DNA from: Marinobacter flavimaris
Lineage (GTDB): Bacteria; Pseudomonadota; Gammaproteobacteria; Pseudomonadales; Oleiphilaceae
Direction: 5' to 3'
Assembly: GCF_002933295.1 (NCBI RefSeq)
Contig: NZ_PSSW01000004.1
Coordinates: 124,001-188,000, forward strand
DNA: 64,000 nt
The notes beneath the pieces are model-generated. The model did no database searches. It was not told the origin of the DNA and saw only the letters and a list, made by a program, of their open reading frames with translations. This document shows positions 1 through 7,251 of this stretch, piece after piece; within the stretch, counting starts at the first letter, position 1, and the number at the start of each line of letters is the position of its first letter. The translations under genes and the position numbers were made by a program.

Positions 1-2
1 TG

Positions 3-656
3 GACGCCAACAGTGTGTATCTGAAGAACTGGCTGCGCATGTGCCCGCGCAACATGGTCACCGTGCTGGATACCCATGACGGCATCTGCATTCCCGATGT
101 GGAAGGCGTTTTGCCGGATGAGAAAATCAAAGTACTGATCGACAACATCGACGCCCGCAGCGCGGACCCCATCATGCGGCGCTCAGCGGCCAACATTCAC
201 AGCGTGGGTGCCATCTATCAGCTCACCTGCACCTTTTATGACGCGCTGATGCAAAACGACGACGCCTACATCGCCGCCCGGGCCATCCAGTTTTTCACCC
301 CGGGCATCCCACAGGTTTACTACGTGGGGCTACTGGCCGGCTGTAACGATCACGAACTGATGGAAGAAAGCGGCGAACTGCGGGACATCAACCGCCATTA
401 CTACACCCTCGAAGAAGTGGAGCAGGACATCCAGAAACCGGTGGTACAACGCCTGCTAAGCCTGATGAAGTTCCGCAACAACTACCCGGCCTTTGATGGG
501 CACTTCGAACTGAACTATTCCAACAACTCAAGCGTGGCCATGGCCTGGCGACATGGAGACTATTACTGCCACCTGTTTGTAGACCTGAACTTCAAAACCG
601 TTAAGGTCACTTACACCGATGTGGAAACGGGGGAAAGCCGACACCTGGAGTGCTGA
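3..656 (+). CDS. GH13 sucrose/glucosylglycerol phosphorylase, C-terminal part (cut by window edge)
   Basis: This is the C-terminal ~217 residues of a glycoside hydrolase family 13 subfamily 18 phosphorylase; the reading frame is already open at base 3, so the start lies outside the window. Visible family signatures are LDTHDGI, the FFTPGIPQVYYVGLLAG block and the NDHELME...RDINRHYY block, all typical of sucrose-phosphorylase-type enzymes that split an alpha-glucoside with phosphate to give glucose 1-phosphate. A glucosylglycerol-specific phosphorylase of this subfamily is known from Marinobacter, and the osmolyte glucosylglycerol is a plausible substrate here, but the acceptor-site loops cannot be judged from the fragment. 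The protein ends in a short beta domain and is followed by the minus-strand genes. Family assignment is secure, substrate is inference. Confidence 0.85.
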   Translation, partial: DANSVYLKNWLRMCPRNMVTVLDTHDGICIPDVEGVLPDEKIKVLIDNIDARSADPIMRRSAANIHSVGAIYQLTCTFYDALMQNDDAYIAARAIQFFTPGIPQVYYVGLLAGCNDHELMEESGELRDINRHYYTLEEVEQDIQKPVVQRLLSLMKFRNNYPAFDGHFELNYSNNSSVAMAWRHGDYYCHLFVDLNFKTVKVTYTDVETGESRHLEC

Positions 657-713
657 CCGAGGGGCTGGATGCGCATCGGGCTCACCTGATCATTCCCCTG
701 GCCTGCCTTGGCA

Positions 714-821
714 TCAGCGCAGCACAAAAACCAGCAGGATCAGGACCAGGGTAATATTGAGCCCCCAGATGACCAGAGAAAGCCGCCGCCGCTGAGTCAA
801 CCGCTGGACTGGATTAGTCAT
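714..821 (-). CDS. Predicted 35-residue single-pass membrane protein coupled to ferric-reductase-like gene
   Basis: An ATG at 819-821 overlaps the TAA stop (814-816) of the upstream ferric-reductase-like gene, so translation would be coupled. The 35-residue product has a basic N-terminal stretch (TQRRR near residues 9-13) followed by about 20 hydrophobic residues (roughly 15-34, VIWGLNITLVLILLVFVL) and ends in Arg before TGA. This is the charge and hydrophobicity pattern of a small inner-membrane protein. No family is recognised. It may be a genuine small subunit or only a chance hydrophobic frame; the overlap and the clean transmembrane pattern favour a gene. Confidence 0.45.
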   Translation of the reverse strand: MTNPVQRLTQRRRLSLVIWGLNITLVLILLVFVLR

Positions 822-1761
822 AGCTGAACCGCTCCGAGAGAATCCGGTGAGCGGGTGTGCCCCGCTGGATCAGGTGATCTTCAACAACATCCATCATGAC
901 CGCCGGCCCGCACATCACGAACACCCAGTCACGGAACTCCTGCTCTGAAAAAACGCGATCCATCAGCTCGCCATCAATGGAAATGGAGAAAGGGTGTTCC
1001 TTCATCGAGAAAGGGCTTTGCCCCACATTCAGCCAGGCGAATTGCCCGGCCTGATAATCCAGCCCACGGTGACCGTTGGGGGTCACCGTCACTTCCCATT
1101 GCTTCGGCGTCAACCGAACGACAGACGTCACGCGCCAGGGGCGAGCCTTCTGCAGCCAGGGAACCACCAGGTAAACCATCAGCAGTGACCCAACCGCCAC
1201 ACCCGTCATGACCAGCCACACCCAGGTCATCACCGGCTGCGATCCATAACGCCCGGCATACACCGTATGGTGCAACAGAAGTACCGCGATCAGCAGCGCG
1301 CCGAGCCCGTGTAACAGGCGCCATGTCTCGTATCGGTAGCCCAGCTGGGTTCGCCCGATGGCCATGACAACAAGGCCGGTAAGCAACAGCCAGGCGACAA
1401 TTCCTGTCGCCAGATCGGAAAAATCCGTTGTAAGCGTCAACTGGCGCGTGGGGTCCCATGGGCGCTGCCCTCCTGTCGGCGTTCCCTGGTAAAGAAACGG
1501 GTGCAGCAGAGCAAAAGCCAGCGCCGTGCGAGCCATGACCTGATGAAACCGCATGGTCACATCCATGCCGACGTCATTTGAAATGGCCCGGAATCGTCCG
1601 GACAGGATGAATTCCACGAGGATCATAGAGAAGGCAAGAATGCCAAAGCCGGAGGCCAGTTCCTGGTGGAACTGGCGTGGTGGACCTCCCACCCATGCGG
1701 ACAGGAGCAACGGCAGGGTGACAGCGGCAAGGTAAGCAACGATCAGAAAAAGCGGTTTCAT
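814..1761 (-). CDS. Ferric reductase-like transmembrane protein with truncated FAD/NAD(P)H domain
   Basis: The N-terminal ~205 residues form a multi-helix ferric-reductase-type membrane domain with histidines suited to bind haem (FHQVMAR, ALLHPF, WRLLHGLG, LLLHHTVY). A cytoplasmic flavodoxin-reductase-like region follows: YQAGQFAWLNV and EHPFSIS mark the start of the FAD-binding barrel. Directly after this the protein jumps to IDGELMDR and then to the extreme C-terminal block MCGPAVMMDVVEDHL...RILSERFSYD. Relatives are about 430-450 residues, whereas this one has 315, and the part missing is the rest of the FAD barrel and most of the NAD(P)H-binding fold. The frame is intact, so an in-frame internal deletion is the simplest reading. 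Electron transfer from NAD(P)H is doubtful. The start ATG is followed by a good signal-anchor helix. Confidence 0.8.
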   Translation of the reverse strand: MKPLFLIVAYLAAVTLPLLLSAWVGGPPRQFHQELASGFGILAFSMILVEFILSGRFRAISNDVGMDVTMRFHQVMARTALAFALLHPFLYQGTPTGGQRPWDPTRQLTLTTDFSDLATGIVAWLLLTGLVVMAIGRTQLGYRYETWRLLHGLGALLIAVLLLHHTVYAGRYGSQPVMTWVWLVMTGVAVGSLLMVYLVVPWLQKARPWRVTSVVRLTPKQWEVTVTPNGHRGLDYQAGQFAWLNVGQSPFSMKEHPFSISIDGELMDRVFSEQEFRDWVFVMCGPAVMMDVVEDHLIQRGTPAHRILSERFSYD

Positions 1762-1928
1762 CTGGCTAGTTTGCTTCCCTTCCTTTGGTCATTCAATCTA
1801 CCCAACTTCAAAGCCTGCCAGAAACCCTCACCCCGATGGGGTCACGTGGCATGGAGTGGAATGTCAATCTCAGTCGACGTAAGGCCCTTCCAGTATAGCC
1901 CTTGAACACGGAGATAGAGCCTGGTGCT

Positions 1929-2369
1929 TCAATCAGAGCGCATCTCTCGCATGCGCATTGGCATGTGGTCGATACGGCGGAAAATAGCGTCGAGATCGAG
2001 ACTGGGCTCTCGGCTTTTCATACCGCCGTCCTTGCCGATCAACAGAACCCTCTCATCCGAACGGAACTGGTCAAGCAGAGCCTTGATCTCGCTCTCTAGA
2101 CTGCTCGAAACCCCATCCTGATTTGAAACCAGGTCTGCGCCGGTGTTTACAAACCAGACGATATCACGGTCATCTACTTCGGCCCGGGCACTCCTGAGCG
2201 TGTCAATCTCGCCGGCATTCTCATCTGTGGCTTGCACCAGAATCAGTCGGTTTTTCCACTGATAGTCGCTCAGGCTGTTCATGCCGGCCCCTTGAGTAGT
2301 CAGTGTGATGAGTAAAAGCATCAACGTCAGAATGGTGCGATTTTTGTTGACGGCTAAGTTGAAGCTCAT
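1929..2369 (-). CDS. DUF4174 domain-containing secreted protein
   Basis: A 146-residue protein with an N-terminal hydrophobic export segment (about residues 11-28) followed by a DUF4174-type domain. Characteristic elements are YQWKNRLILVQA near the start of the domain, a central DRDIVWF strand, and the C-terminal LLIGKDGGMKSREPSLDLDAIFRRIDHMPMRMREM block that defines the family. The domain resembles a thioredoxin-like fold without the CXXC pair; its biochemical role is unknown. The gene stands alone on the minus strand downstream of a 167-base spacer. Confidence 0.8.
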   Translation of the reverse strand: MSFNLAVNKNRTILTLMLLLITLTTQGAGMNSLSDYQWKNRLILVQATDENAGEIDTLRSARAEVDDRDIVWFVNTGADLVSNQDGVSSSLESEIKALLDQFRSDERVLLIGKDGGMKSREPSLDLDAIFRRIDHMPMRMREMRSD

Positions 2370-2733
2370 TTGCTTGCTCCCGTTATCGTTCTCCCTGTAG
2401 AGCTACGAGAGTTTGTGCTCAGTTGATCAGGCGAACTGCCTGAGTGGATCGTGAAACCAGTGGCGATTACCAGATAAGCGGCTGCAAAGACTTCGACAAA
2501 TCAAAGCCCAACTGCTGGGCGACCAGTGCGCCGGGCCAGTGACAACACAGCTCGAACAGGTGCAGCGTGTTTTCCGCGATGCGCTGACCGCCCCGCTTTG
2601 CTGACCGCTTATCAAAATACCCAAATCGGGTATTTTTGTACCCAATTTGGGCTTCGAATGCTTCGACTGGATTTTATTGGCTCAATGAGGTGAGCAGCCC
2701 TGGATTCGATGCAAGAGTTTGACGATACGTTCT
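2370..2733. other. Intergenic stretch with gene remnant and operator pair
   Basis: No complete gene is supported here. On the plus strand roughly 2476-2604 can be read as a short helical frame (begins RLQRLRQIKAQLLGD, ends PLC at a TGA) that looks like the tail of a lost gene but matches nothing I recognise. Two palindromic sites at 2618-2652 (separate entry) are the only clear structure. Confidence 0.4.
2618..2652. promoter_or_regulatory. Pair of TACCC-AAA-GGGTA palindromes, downstream copy
   Basis: TACCCAAATCGGGTA (2618-2632) and TACCCAATTTGGGC (2639-2652) are two adjacent palindromes 21 bases apart start to start. They match the two sites at 3762-3797 in the promoter of the HTH-nucleotidyltransferase gene. 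Being downstream of the HEPN gene they do not sit at an obvious promoter of an intact gene, so they may be a silencing or looping site or the leftover promoter of a lost copy of the module. Confidence 0.55.
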
Positions 2734-3153
2734 TCAATCGCCCGTTAGCCTGAGAACGGCCTCCTCGATCTCTTCTGCAATTTTGAGAACACTCTGAACC
2801 AAGGCAGGGCTCAGGTCGATCTCCCCTTCATATTCCGCCAGATTTCTCTTTTTATGGGCTTGATCAAGCACCCGCCATTTCGCCGCCGACAACCCCAGGG
2901 TGTGTTGTAAACATTGAAAGACGAGATAGCGATTGTCCGACCGATAACCGCAATGCCGTAAAGCGGCGAGTGACAGCGCATGTGCAGCGTTATACGAGAG
3001 ATCAAAACGGCTTTCGATGCTAAGCGATTCAAAACGTGCATCGTTCAAACGAACGGTCCCAGAGCGTATCAATCCTTTGATTTCTTCTGCATCGGGAGGC
3101 TCCCGATGGAGCTTATTAATCTTGACCAGATTGTCGAGAGATTCCGAATTCAT
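2734..3153 (-). CDS. HEPN domain protein, partner of the MNT protein
   Basis: A 139-residue all-helical protein of the HEPN type. The start is placed at ATG 3151-3153 because AAAGGGA lies just upstream; the gene then overlaps the end of the upstream MNT gene by 38 bases, the usual arrangement of HEPN/MNT toxin-antitoxin pairs. Around residues 99-109 the motif AHKKRNLAEYEG aligns with the RX4-6H ribonuclease motif of HEPN toxins, but the histidine position carries Tyr (R-N-L-A-E-Y). Known family biology: HEPN toxins cut RNA and are neutralised, in several pairs by AMPylation of a tyrosine, by the MNT partner. Whether this protein is an active RNase is uncertain because of the missing His. Confidence 0.75.
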   Translation of the reverse strand: MNSESLDNLVKINKLHREPPDAEEIKGLIRSGTVRLNDARFESLSIESRFDLSYNAAHALSLAALRHCGYRSDNRYLVFQCLQHTLGLSAAKWRVLDQAHKKRNLAEYEGEIDLSPALVQSVLKIAEEIEEAVLRLTGD

Positions 3154-3748
3154 CCAAATTCCCTTTAAGTAGGATGTAAGGCCCATCCAGGACCCTGGTA
3201 AGGAAAGATTGCTGTTTCACAATACGGCTTCTGAAGTCGCTTCGAGTATACACCGTAGGATTAATTGTCCGAGCGAGCGAACGTTCTGCCGGATCAAGGG
3301 TCTCGAAAATATCTTCCAGACTCACAGTGTCGGATACTAGCAAGAGATCAACATCGCTTCCCGCGTGATCAACACCCTTCGCCACCGAGCCGTAAAGCAA
3401 CGCGATATCAATCTCAGGGTACAGAGGTTGCAACGCAGCATCGATCTGAGATTCTGGGCCGAGCAATTTCGTCACCAGAGAGGCGAGCTCAAAGTAAATC
3501 GGGGATTCTCGATTTACTCTGTAGCGCTTTTGCCGGCCTCGATGATCTTGAAAAACGAGTCCGCAATCGACCAGCCGCGCTACCTCTCGTTGCACTGCAC
3601 CAGACCCTGCGCCAACCGCATCAATTACCTCACGTAGAGCAAATTCGGCATCGGGCCTCAAGAAAAAAAGCTTTAAAACCTTTTGCCGGGTCGCGGGGAA
3701 AAGCGCTTCCGCCATTCCCATTTGCTTCGAAAGCTGTTGATTTCCCAT
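3116..3748 (-). CDS. HTH-MNT nucleotidyltransferase (antitoxin-like, autoregulatory)
   Basis: The 210-residue product combines an N-terminal winged helix (residues ~15-85: FPATRQKVLKLFF, ALREVIDAVGAGSGAVQREV, RLVDCGLVFQDHRGRQKRY) with a minimal nucleotidyltransferase domain. The MNT signature GSX10DXD is intact at residues 120-134 (YGSVAKGVDHAGSDVDLLL). Such proteins act as antitoxin and nucleotidyl-transferring partner of the adjacent HEPN protein. The frame is open further upstream, but ATG at 3746-3748 is chosen because it lies just downstream of two palindromic operators (3762-3797), which would otherwise be inside the coding region. The winged helix plus operators suggests negative autoregulation. 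Confidence 0.82.
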   Translation of the reverse strand: MGNQQLSKQMGMAEALFPATRQKVLKLFFLRPDAEFALREVIDAVGAGSGAVQREVARLVDCGLVFQDHRGRQKRYRVNRESPIYFELASLVTKLLGPESQIDAALQPLYPEIDIALLYGSVAKGVDHAGSDVDLLLVSDTVSLEDIFETLDPAERSLARTINPTVYTRSDFRSRIVKQQSFLTRVLDGPYILLKGNLDEFGISRQSGQD

Positions 3749-3761
3749 ACAAACCCCGAAA

Positions 3762-3797
3762 TACCCAATTAAGGTACAATTATACCCAAAATGGGTC
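3762..3797. promoter_or_regulatory. Double palindromic operator upstream of HTH-MNT gene
   Basis: TACCCAATTAAGGTA (3762-3776) and TACCCAAAATGGGTC (3783-3797) are two 15-base palindromes 21 bases apart, two helical turns, directly upstream of the HTH-MNT start at 3748. Spacing and symmetry suit a dimeric winged-helix regulator binding the same DNA face twice. The same doublet occurs at 2618-2652. Confidence 0.65.
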
Positions 3798-3968
3798 GGA
3801 AAGCACCTCTCTAAAACTGTGGCTGAAGAAACCACAGAAAACCTCTGCGACATTGGCGCCGGGGACTGCATCGTTGGCATCTCCGGGTTCATCTTCGACT
3901 CGAGAGAGCCCGAAAGGAAAAGCCGATTCAATGGCCTCAAAAACCGTATCAATATCCTTTTCAAGCAC
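3780..3968 (-). CDS. Doubtful short frame between Rho-like and HTH-MNT genes
   Basis: A 62-residue frame opening with GTG (VLEKDIDTVFEAIESAF) and ending in the operator region. Its composition is protein-like (an amphipathic N-terminus, then SHSFREVL near the end), and the open frame extends a few residues upstream without a start codon. It could be the remnant of a gene eroded between its neighbours. No family is recognised and there is no ribosome binding site, so it is probably not expressed. Confidence 0.2.
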   Translation of the reverse strand: MLEKDIDTVFEAIESAFPFGLSRVEDEPGDANDAVPGANVAEVFCGFFSHSFREVLSDPFWV

Positions 3969-4036
3969 CCGCTCGACGTGAATGTGAAACGTACCTACTC
4001 CTCAAAAACGCGCTGTCTTGAACGATACGCTTACGC

Positions 4037-5011
4037 CTAATCAAAAGAATGGGGGATGTTTTTCAGAAGCTCGGCGTTTGTGGGGTACTTCTCAAGCAGC
4101 TCCACCAACTTTTTCGTGCCCTCTAGCGGTTTGAGACCGCCAAGCGCCCGGCGCAATGCTCTTATTTTGTCTAAATCTTTTGGATCCAACAGCAGCTCTT
4201 CACGGCGTGTACTGCTTTTCGAAATATCCAGCGCGGGAAAAATTCGCTGATTCGCAACGTCTCTCGATAACACCAGCTCCATGTTCCCCGTACCCTCGAA
4301 TTCCTCAAAGATAACCTGGTCCATGCGGCTGCCCGTATCCACCAGAACGGTTGCCAGAATGGTCAGCGAGCCGCCATTCTCAATGTTTCGTGCAGCGCCA
4401 AACAACCTCCGCGGGATCTCCATCGCTCGCGCATCCATCCCGCCAGACATAGTACGACCGCTGCTCTTTCGCTCCGCATTATGCACACGCGAAAGCCTCG
4501 TGAGAGAATCAATCACAATCATAACGTTGTGACCCTCGCCCGCTTGTTGGCGAGCGATATCAAGAAGTTCGTTGGCAACGCGAACGTGATGAGCATAGCT
4601 TTCATCCGAAGAAGAAGCGTGTACCTCAGCCGGGACGCTACGCCTGAAATCAGTGACCTCCTCGGGTCGCTCATCTATCAATAACGCGTAGAGTTTAATC
4701 TCGGGATACGCCTTTCCCACCGCCTGGCAAATATGTTTTAAAACCGTCGATTTTCCAGACCCCGGCGGCGCAACGATCAAACCTCGCTGCCCCATGCCAA
4801 TCGGCGTGATCAAATCCATCGCGCGCACCGTGAGCTGTTCGGAACCCAACTCCAGGCGAATCCCCGGCGCGGGATTGATAGCCACAGCATTTAAAAAACG
4901 TTTTTGTGGATCAGCCTCACTTTCAACCTCAACCTTAGCTTCGGATTCCGTAGCCACTGGTTTAGGGTCTTTTTTTCGTGTTCCGGTTAAACCTAATGTC
5001 TTTCTCGTCAT
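4037..5011 (-). CDS. Rho-like ATPase lacking the N-terminal RNA-binding domain
   Basis: The 324-residue product aligns with the C-terminal motor half of transcription termination factor Rho. Visible elements are Walker A VAPPGSGKST (~80-89), Walker B VMIVIDSLTRLSR, the Q/R-loop region SGGMDARAMEIPRRLFGAA, GGSLTILATVLVDTGSRMD and EEFEGTGNMELVLSR. Canonical Rho has ~420 residues with an N-terminal helical domain and an OB-fold RNA site; here residues 1-40 are a charged low-complexity tail and no OB-fold is present. It is therefore a Rho paralogue and not the housekeeping factor. Walker A carries PPGSGKS where Rho has PPKAGKT. ATG 5009-5011 is chosen because homology begins soon after; a GTG upstream at 5083 is possible. 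Function, including any role in termination or RNA translocation, is unknown. Confidence 0.85.
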   Translation of the reverse strand: MTRKTLGLTGTRKKDPKPVATESEAKVEVESEADPQKRFLNAVAINPAPGIRLELGSEQLTVRAMDLITPIGMGQRGLIVAPPGSGKSTVLKHICQAVGKAYPEIKLYALLIDERPEEVTDFRRSVPAEVHASSSDESYAHHVRVANELLDIARQQAGEGHNVMIVIDSLTRLSRVHNAERKSSGRTMSGGMDARAMEIPRRLFGAARNIENGGSLTILATVLVDTGSRMDQVIFEEFEGTGNMELVLSRDVANQRIFPALDISKSSTRREELLLDPKDLDKIRALRRALGGLKPLEGTKKLVELLEKYPTNAELLKNIPHSFD

Positions 5012-5083
5012 GATTGTTTGATAGCTCTTGTTTGATACATATTTTTCGAAAAACACAGCCCAAAGCAAAACACCAGCGTGCAC

Positions 5084-5106
5084 AAAATACGTCTGTCCCG
5101 ATTTTC
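5084..5106 (+). repeat. Dispersed ATCTGTCCCGG-type repeat, copy 1 (divergent)
   Basis: AAAATACGTCTGTCCCGATTTTC. First and most divergent copy of the short repeat family (consensus AAAATAAATCTGTCCCGG followed by TTTTC) that is spread through 5-25.5 kb; arms AAAA/TTTT are partly complementary. Confidence 0.6.
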
Positions 5107-5231
5107 ACTCATCCGAACGGTCACAAAGGAACGTGAAAGCAGGCTGGCGAGTATGACCACGCTGCACCATTTCTGCTACCTCCGAAATACTGGATGCTAT
5201 CCTGCTGTTTCATCAGCTCTATGAGGCACCC

Positions 5232-5774
5232 ATGACGAAGCCAAAACGAATCTACCTCGCCGGCCCGGAAGTTTTCTTCCCCGCAGCTGAACATCAGGCC
5301 ATCGTGGCCGAGAAAAAACGCCTGCTACAGGAAAACGGACTGGAGGGCGTAGACCCGCTGGATACTGAACTGGCGCTGTCCGCCAGCGAGGCGAAATTCA
5401 GGCGCGGGCATCGGATCTACCGGGCCAACCGGGAACTGATGGACAGCTGCCAGGCCATCATCGCCAACCTGACCCCCTTCCGCGGCATCAGCGCGGACCC
5501 GGGCACCGTCTTTGAGGTGGGTTATATGATCGGACAGGGTAAACCCGCCTTCGGGTTTACCCTCGAAAGCCGATATTACCGGGAACGAGCAGGCGCCACC
5601 GACCTGGACGAACTGGGCCATACCATTGAAGATTTTGAAATGAGCGACAACCTGATGATCGAGGGCGGAATCTACAGTTCCGGTGGCCAGCTCTTCGTGG
5701 CAGAGCAGCCCGGCGAACACCGATACTTTTCGGCAGAGCTGTTCCGCCGTTGCGTGAGGGCGATAAAAAAATAA
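5232..5774 (+). CDS. Nucleoside 2-deoxyribosyltransferase
   Basis: A 180-residue protein of the nucleoside 2-deoxyribosyltransferase family, which exchanges bases between deoxyribonucleosides. Family landmarks are the N-terminal RIYLAGPEVFFP (Rossmann-like first strand), NRELMDSCQAIIANLTPFRG (catalytic region) and ADPGTVFEVGYMIGQGKP, where the conserved Glu of the EVGY block is the nucleophile. Only the C-terminus is unremarkable, ending in RAIKK. The TAA stop is contributed by the dispersed repeat that begins at 5768. It is monocistronic with a start at ATG 5232 after a short leader. Confidence 0.88.
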   Translation: MTKPKRIYLAGPEVFFPAAEHQAIVAEKKRLLQENGLEGVDPLDTELALSASEAKFRRGHRIYRANRELMDSCQAIIANLTPFRGISADPGTVFEVGYMIGQGKPAFGFTLESRYYRERAGATDLDELGHTIEDFEMSDNLMIEGGIYSSGGQLFVAEQPGEHRYFSAELFRRCVRAIKK

Positions 5775-5790
5775 ATCTGTCCCGGTTTCC
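5768..5790 (+). repeat. Dispersed repeat, copy 2 (overlaps stop of deoxyribosyltransferase)
   Basis: AAAATAAATCTGTCCCGG followed by TTTCC. The gene's last codons and TAA stop lie within the repeat. Confidence 0.75.
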
Positions 5791-5902
5791 ACAGCGCATG
5801 AACGGCAATTGCAAACTGAAATTCAAAGAGAGAACCTAGCCAAACAGTTCGCGGTGCCCGAGGGCGAGACCAAAGCTTATGGGAAAACAGGAGCATTCAG
5901 TG

Positions 5903-6649
5903 ATGTTTGATTTCCACGGCCGGCGCGTCATCGTCGCTGGCGGCAGCAAGGGTATTGGTCGGGCCATCGCGCTGGGGTTTGCTCGGGCCGGGGCCGGCGT
6001 CTCTGTATGCGCCCGGGGGCAGGCGTCCCTGGACGCTCTGGCAAAAGAAGTGGCAAGCGAGGGGCTGGCGCTGCATGTGGCCCCCTGCGACATCGGCGAC
6101 AAGGCCGAGCTGGAAACTTATCTGCAGAACGCTATGGACGAGCTGGGCGGCCTGGACGTGCTGGTCAATTGCGCATCGGCATTCGGGCGTGAGGACAACG
6201 AAGAAGGCTGGTTGAGCAGTGTTGAAGTGGATCTGATGGGCACGGTTCGCGCCGGCCACATCTGCCTTCCGGCACTCAAGGAAACCGGGGGCACGATCAT
6301 CAACATTGCCTCCATCGCCGCCCTGCACGCCTCGACACGCACCGCCCCCTACGCAGCCATCAAGGCTGCGGTTGCTCACTACACCGGCAGCCTGGCGGTG
6401 ACCATGGCCCCGCATAAAGTGCGTGTTAATGGCATTGCCCCTGGCTCGATCGAGTTTCCGGGCGGCGTGTGGGATCAGGCCCGGCAGAACAATCCAGAGC
6501 TCTACCAGCGTATTCGCCAGGGGATTCCCTTTGGGCGCCTGGGCACGCCGGAGGAAGTCGCCGACGTGGCATTATTTCTGGCCTCCGATCTGGCCCGCTG
6601 GATTACCGGCCAGACACTGGTGGTCGACGGCGGCCAGGTTCTGTCCTGA
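5903..6649 (+). CDS. SDR family NAD(P)-dependent oxidoreductase
   Basis: A 248-residue classical short-chain dehydrogenase/reductase. The cofactor motif is VAGGSKGIGRAIALG near residues 10-25, an NCAS variant replaces the usual NNAG, and the catalytic Ser-Tyr-Lys set is visible as INIASIAA and APYAAIKAAV. The C-terminal RWITGQTLVVDGG block is typical of the family. ATG 5903 is preferred over the in-frame ATG at 5879 because AGGAG lies about ten bases upstream of it. Substrate unknown. It precedes a MOSC-domain gene by 37 bases on the same strand and may share its transcript. Confidence 0.88.
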   Translation: MFDFHGRRVIVAGGSKGIGRAIALGFARAGAGVSVCARGQASLDALAKEVASEGLALHVAPCDIGDKAELETYLQNAMDELGGLDVLVNCASAFGREDNEEGWLSSVEVDLMGTVRAGHICLPALKETGGTIINIASIAALHASTRTAPYAAIKAAVAHYTGSLAVTMAPHKVRVNGIAPGSIEFPGGVWDQARQNNPELYQRIRQGIPFGRLGTPEEVADVALFLASDLARWITGQTLVVDGGQVLS

Positions 6650-6686
6650 GCCGCCAACTAATCGCACAAGGAGTTTTATAACGCCC

Positions 6687-7181
6687 ATGCCCGAATCGAC
6701 CCCAATGCAAACCCTGCTGGACACACTGCCTCAATGCGGCCGCATTGAGTGGATTGGAATCCGCCCTGCACGCGGAGAGCCCATGCAGGTGCTCGAGAGG
6801 GTCACGGTCACCCCGGGCAAAGGGCTGGATGGGGATCGATTCAAGGGCCGCGATACCAGCAAACGGCAGGTGACCCTGATCCAGAAAGAACATCTGCATG
6901 CCATTGCCTCGTGCCTGCAGCGGGAAGCCATTGACCCCGAGGTTTTCCGGCGCAACATCGTCGTCTCTGGCCTGAACCTGCTGGCCCTGAAAGGCAAACG
7001 GTTCCGGATTGGTGGTGTGGTGCTGGAATACACGGGCCTGTGCCACCCCTGCAGCAAGATGGAGACTGCTCTCGGGCCGGGTGGATACAACGCTATGCGC
7101 GGGCATGGCGGCATTACTACACGAGTGGTTGAAGGGGGTGAGCTGGCTCTTGGTGACGAAGTTCAGGCGTTGCTACAGTGA
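6687..7181 (+). CDS. MOSC domain-containing sulfurase-like protein
   Basis: A 164-residue stand-alone MOSC protein. Family features: GKGLDGDRFKGR near residue 50, QVTLIQKEHL, RRNIVVSGLNLLALKGKRF and the cysteine-bearing GLCHPCSKMETALGPGGYNAMRGHGGI block, whose conserved Cys is thought to carry transferable sulfur. These proteins move sulfur to metals or organic acceptors, for instance YiiM-type N-hydroxylated substrate reduction. The open frame reaches further upstream across the SDR gene, but ATG 6687 with AAGGAG 12-18 bases before it is the sensible start. Its last seven codons recur as part of a decayed copy near 19.6 kb. Confidence 0.85.
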   Translation: MPESTPMQTLLDTLPQCGRIEWIGIRPARGEPMQVLERVTVTPGKGLDGDRFKGRDTSKRQVTLIQKEHLHAIASCLQREAIDPEVFRRNIVVSGLNLLALKGKRFRIGGVVLEYTGLCHPCSKMETALGPGGYNAMRGHGGITTRVVEGGELALGDEVQALLQ

Positions 7182-7251
7182 AACAAGACCACCGGTTTCC
7201 CGTATCCACTACCTAGCAGCGAAAGTCAGCAGCACAGGAAGGGAAGAATCC

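Noticed and set aside
2427..2645. Minus-strand frame of 72 codons near the downstream operator pair
   Set aside because: Ser/Arg-rich translation without recognisable protein features or ribosome binding site.
3749..3964. N-terminal extension of the HTH-MNT frame
   Set aside because: Would place the operator palindromes inside the gene and has no homology to the family N-terminus.
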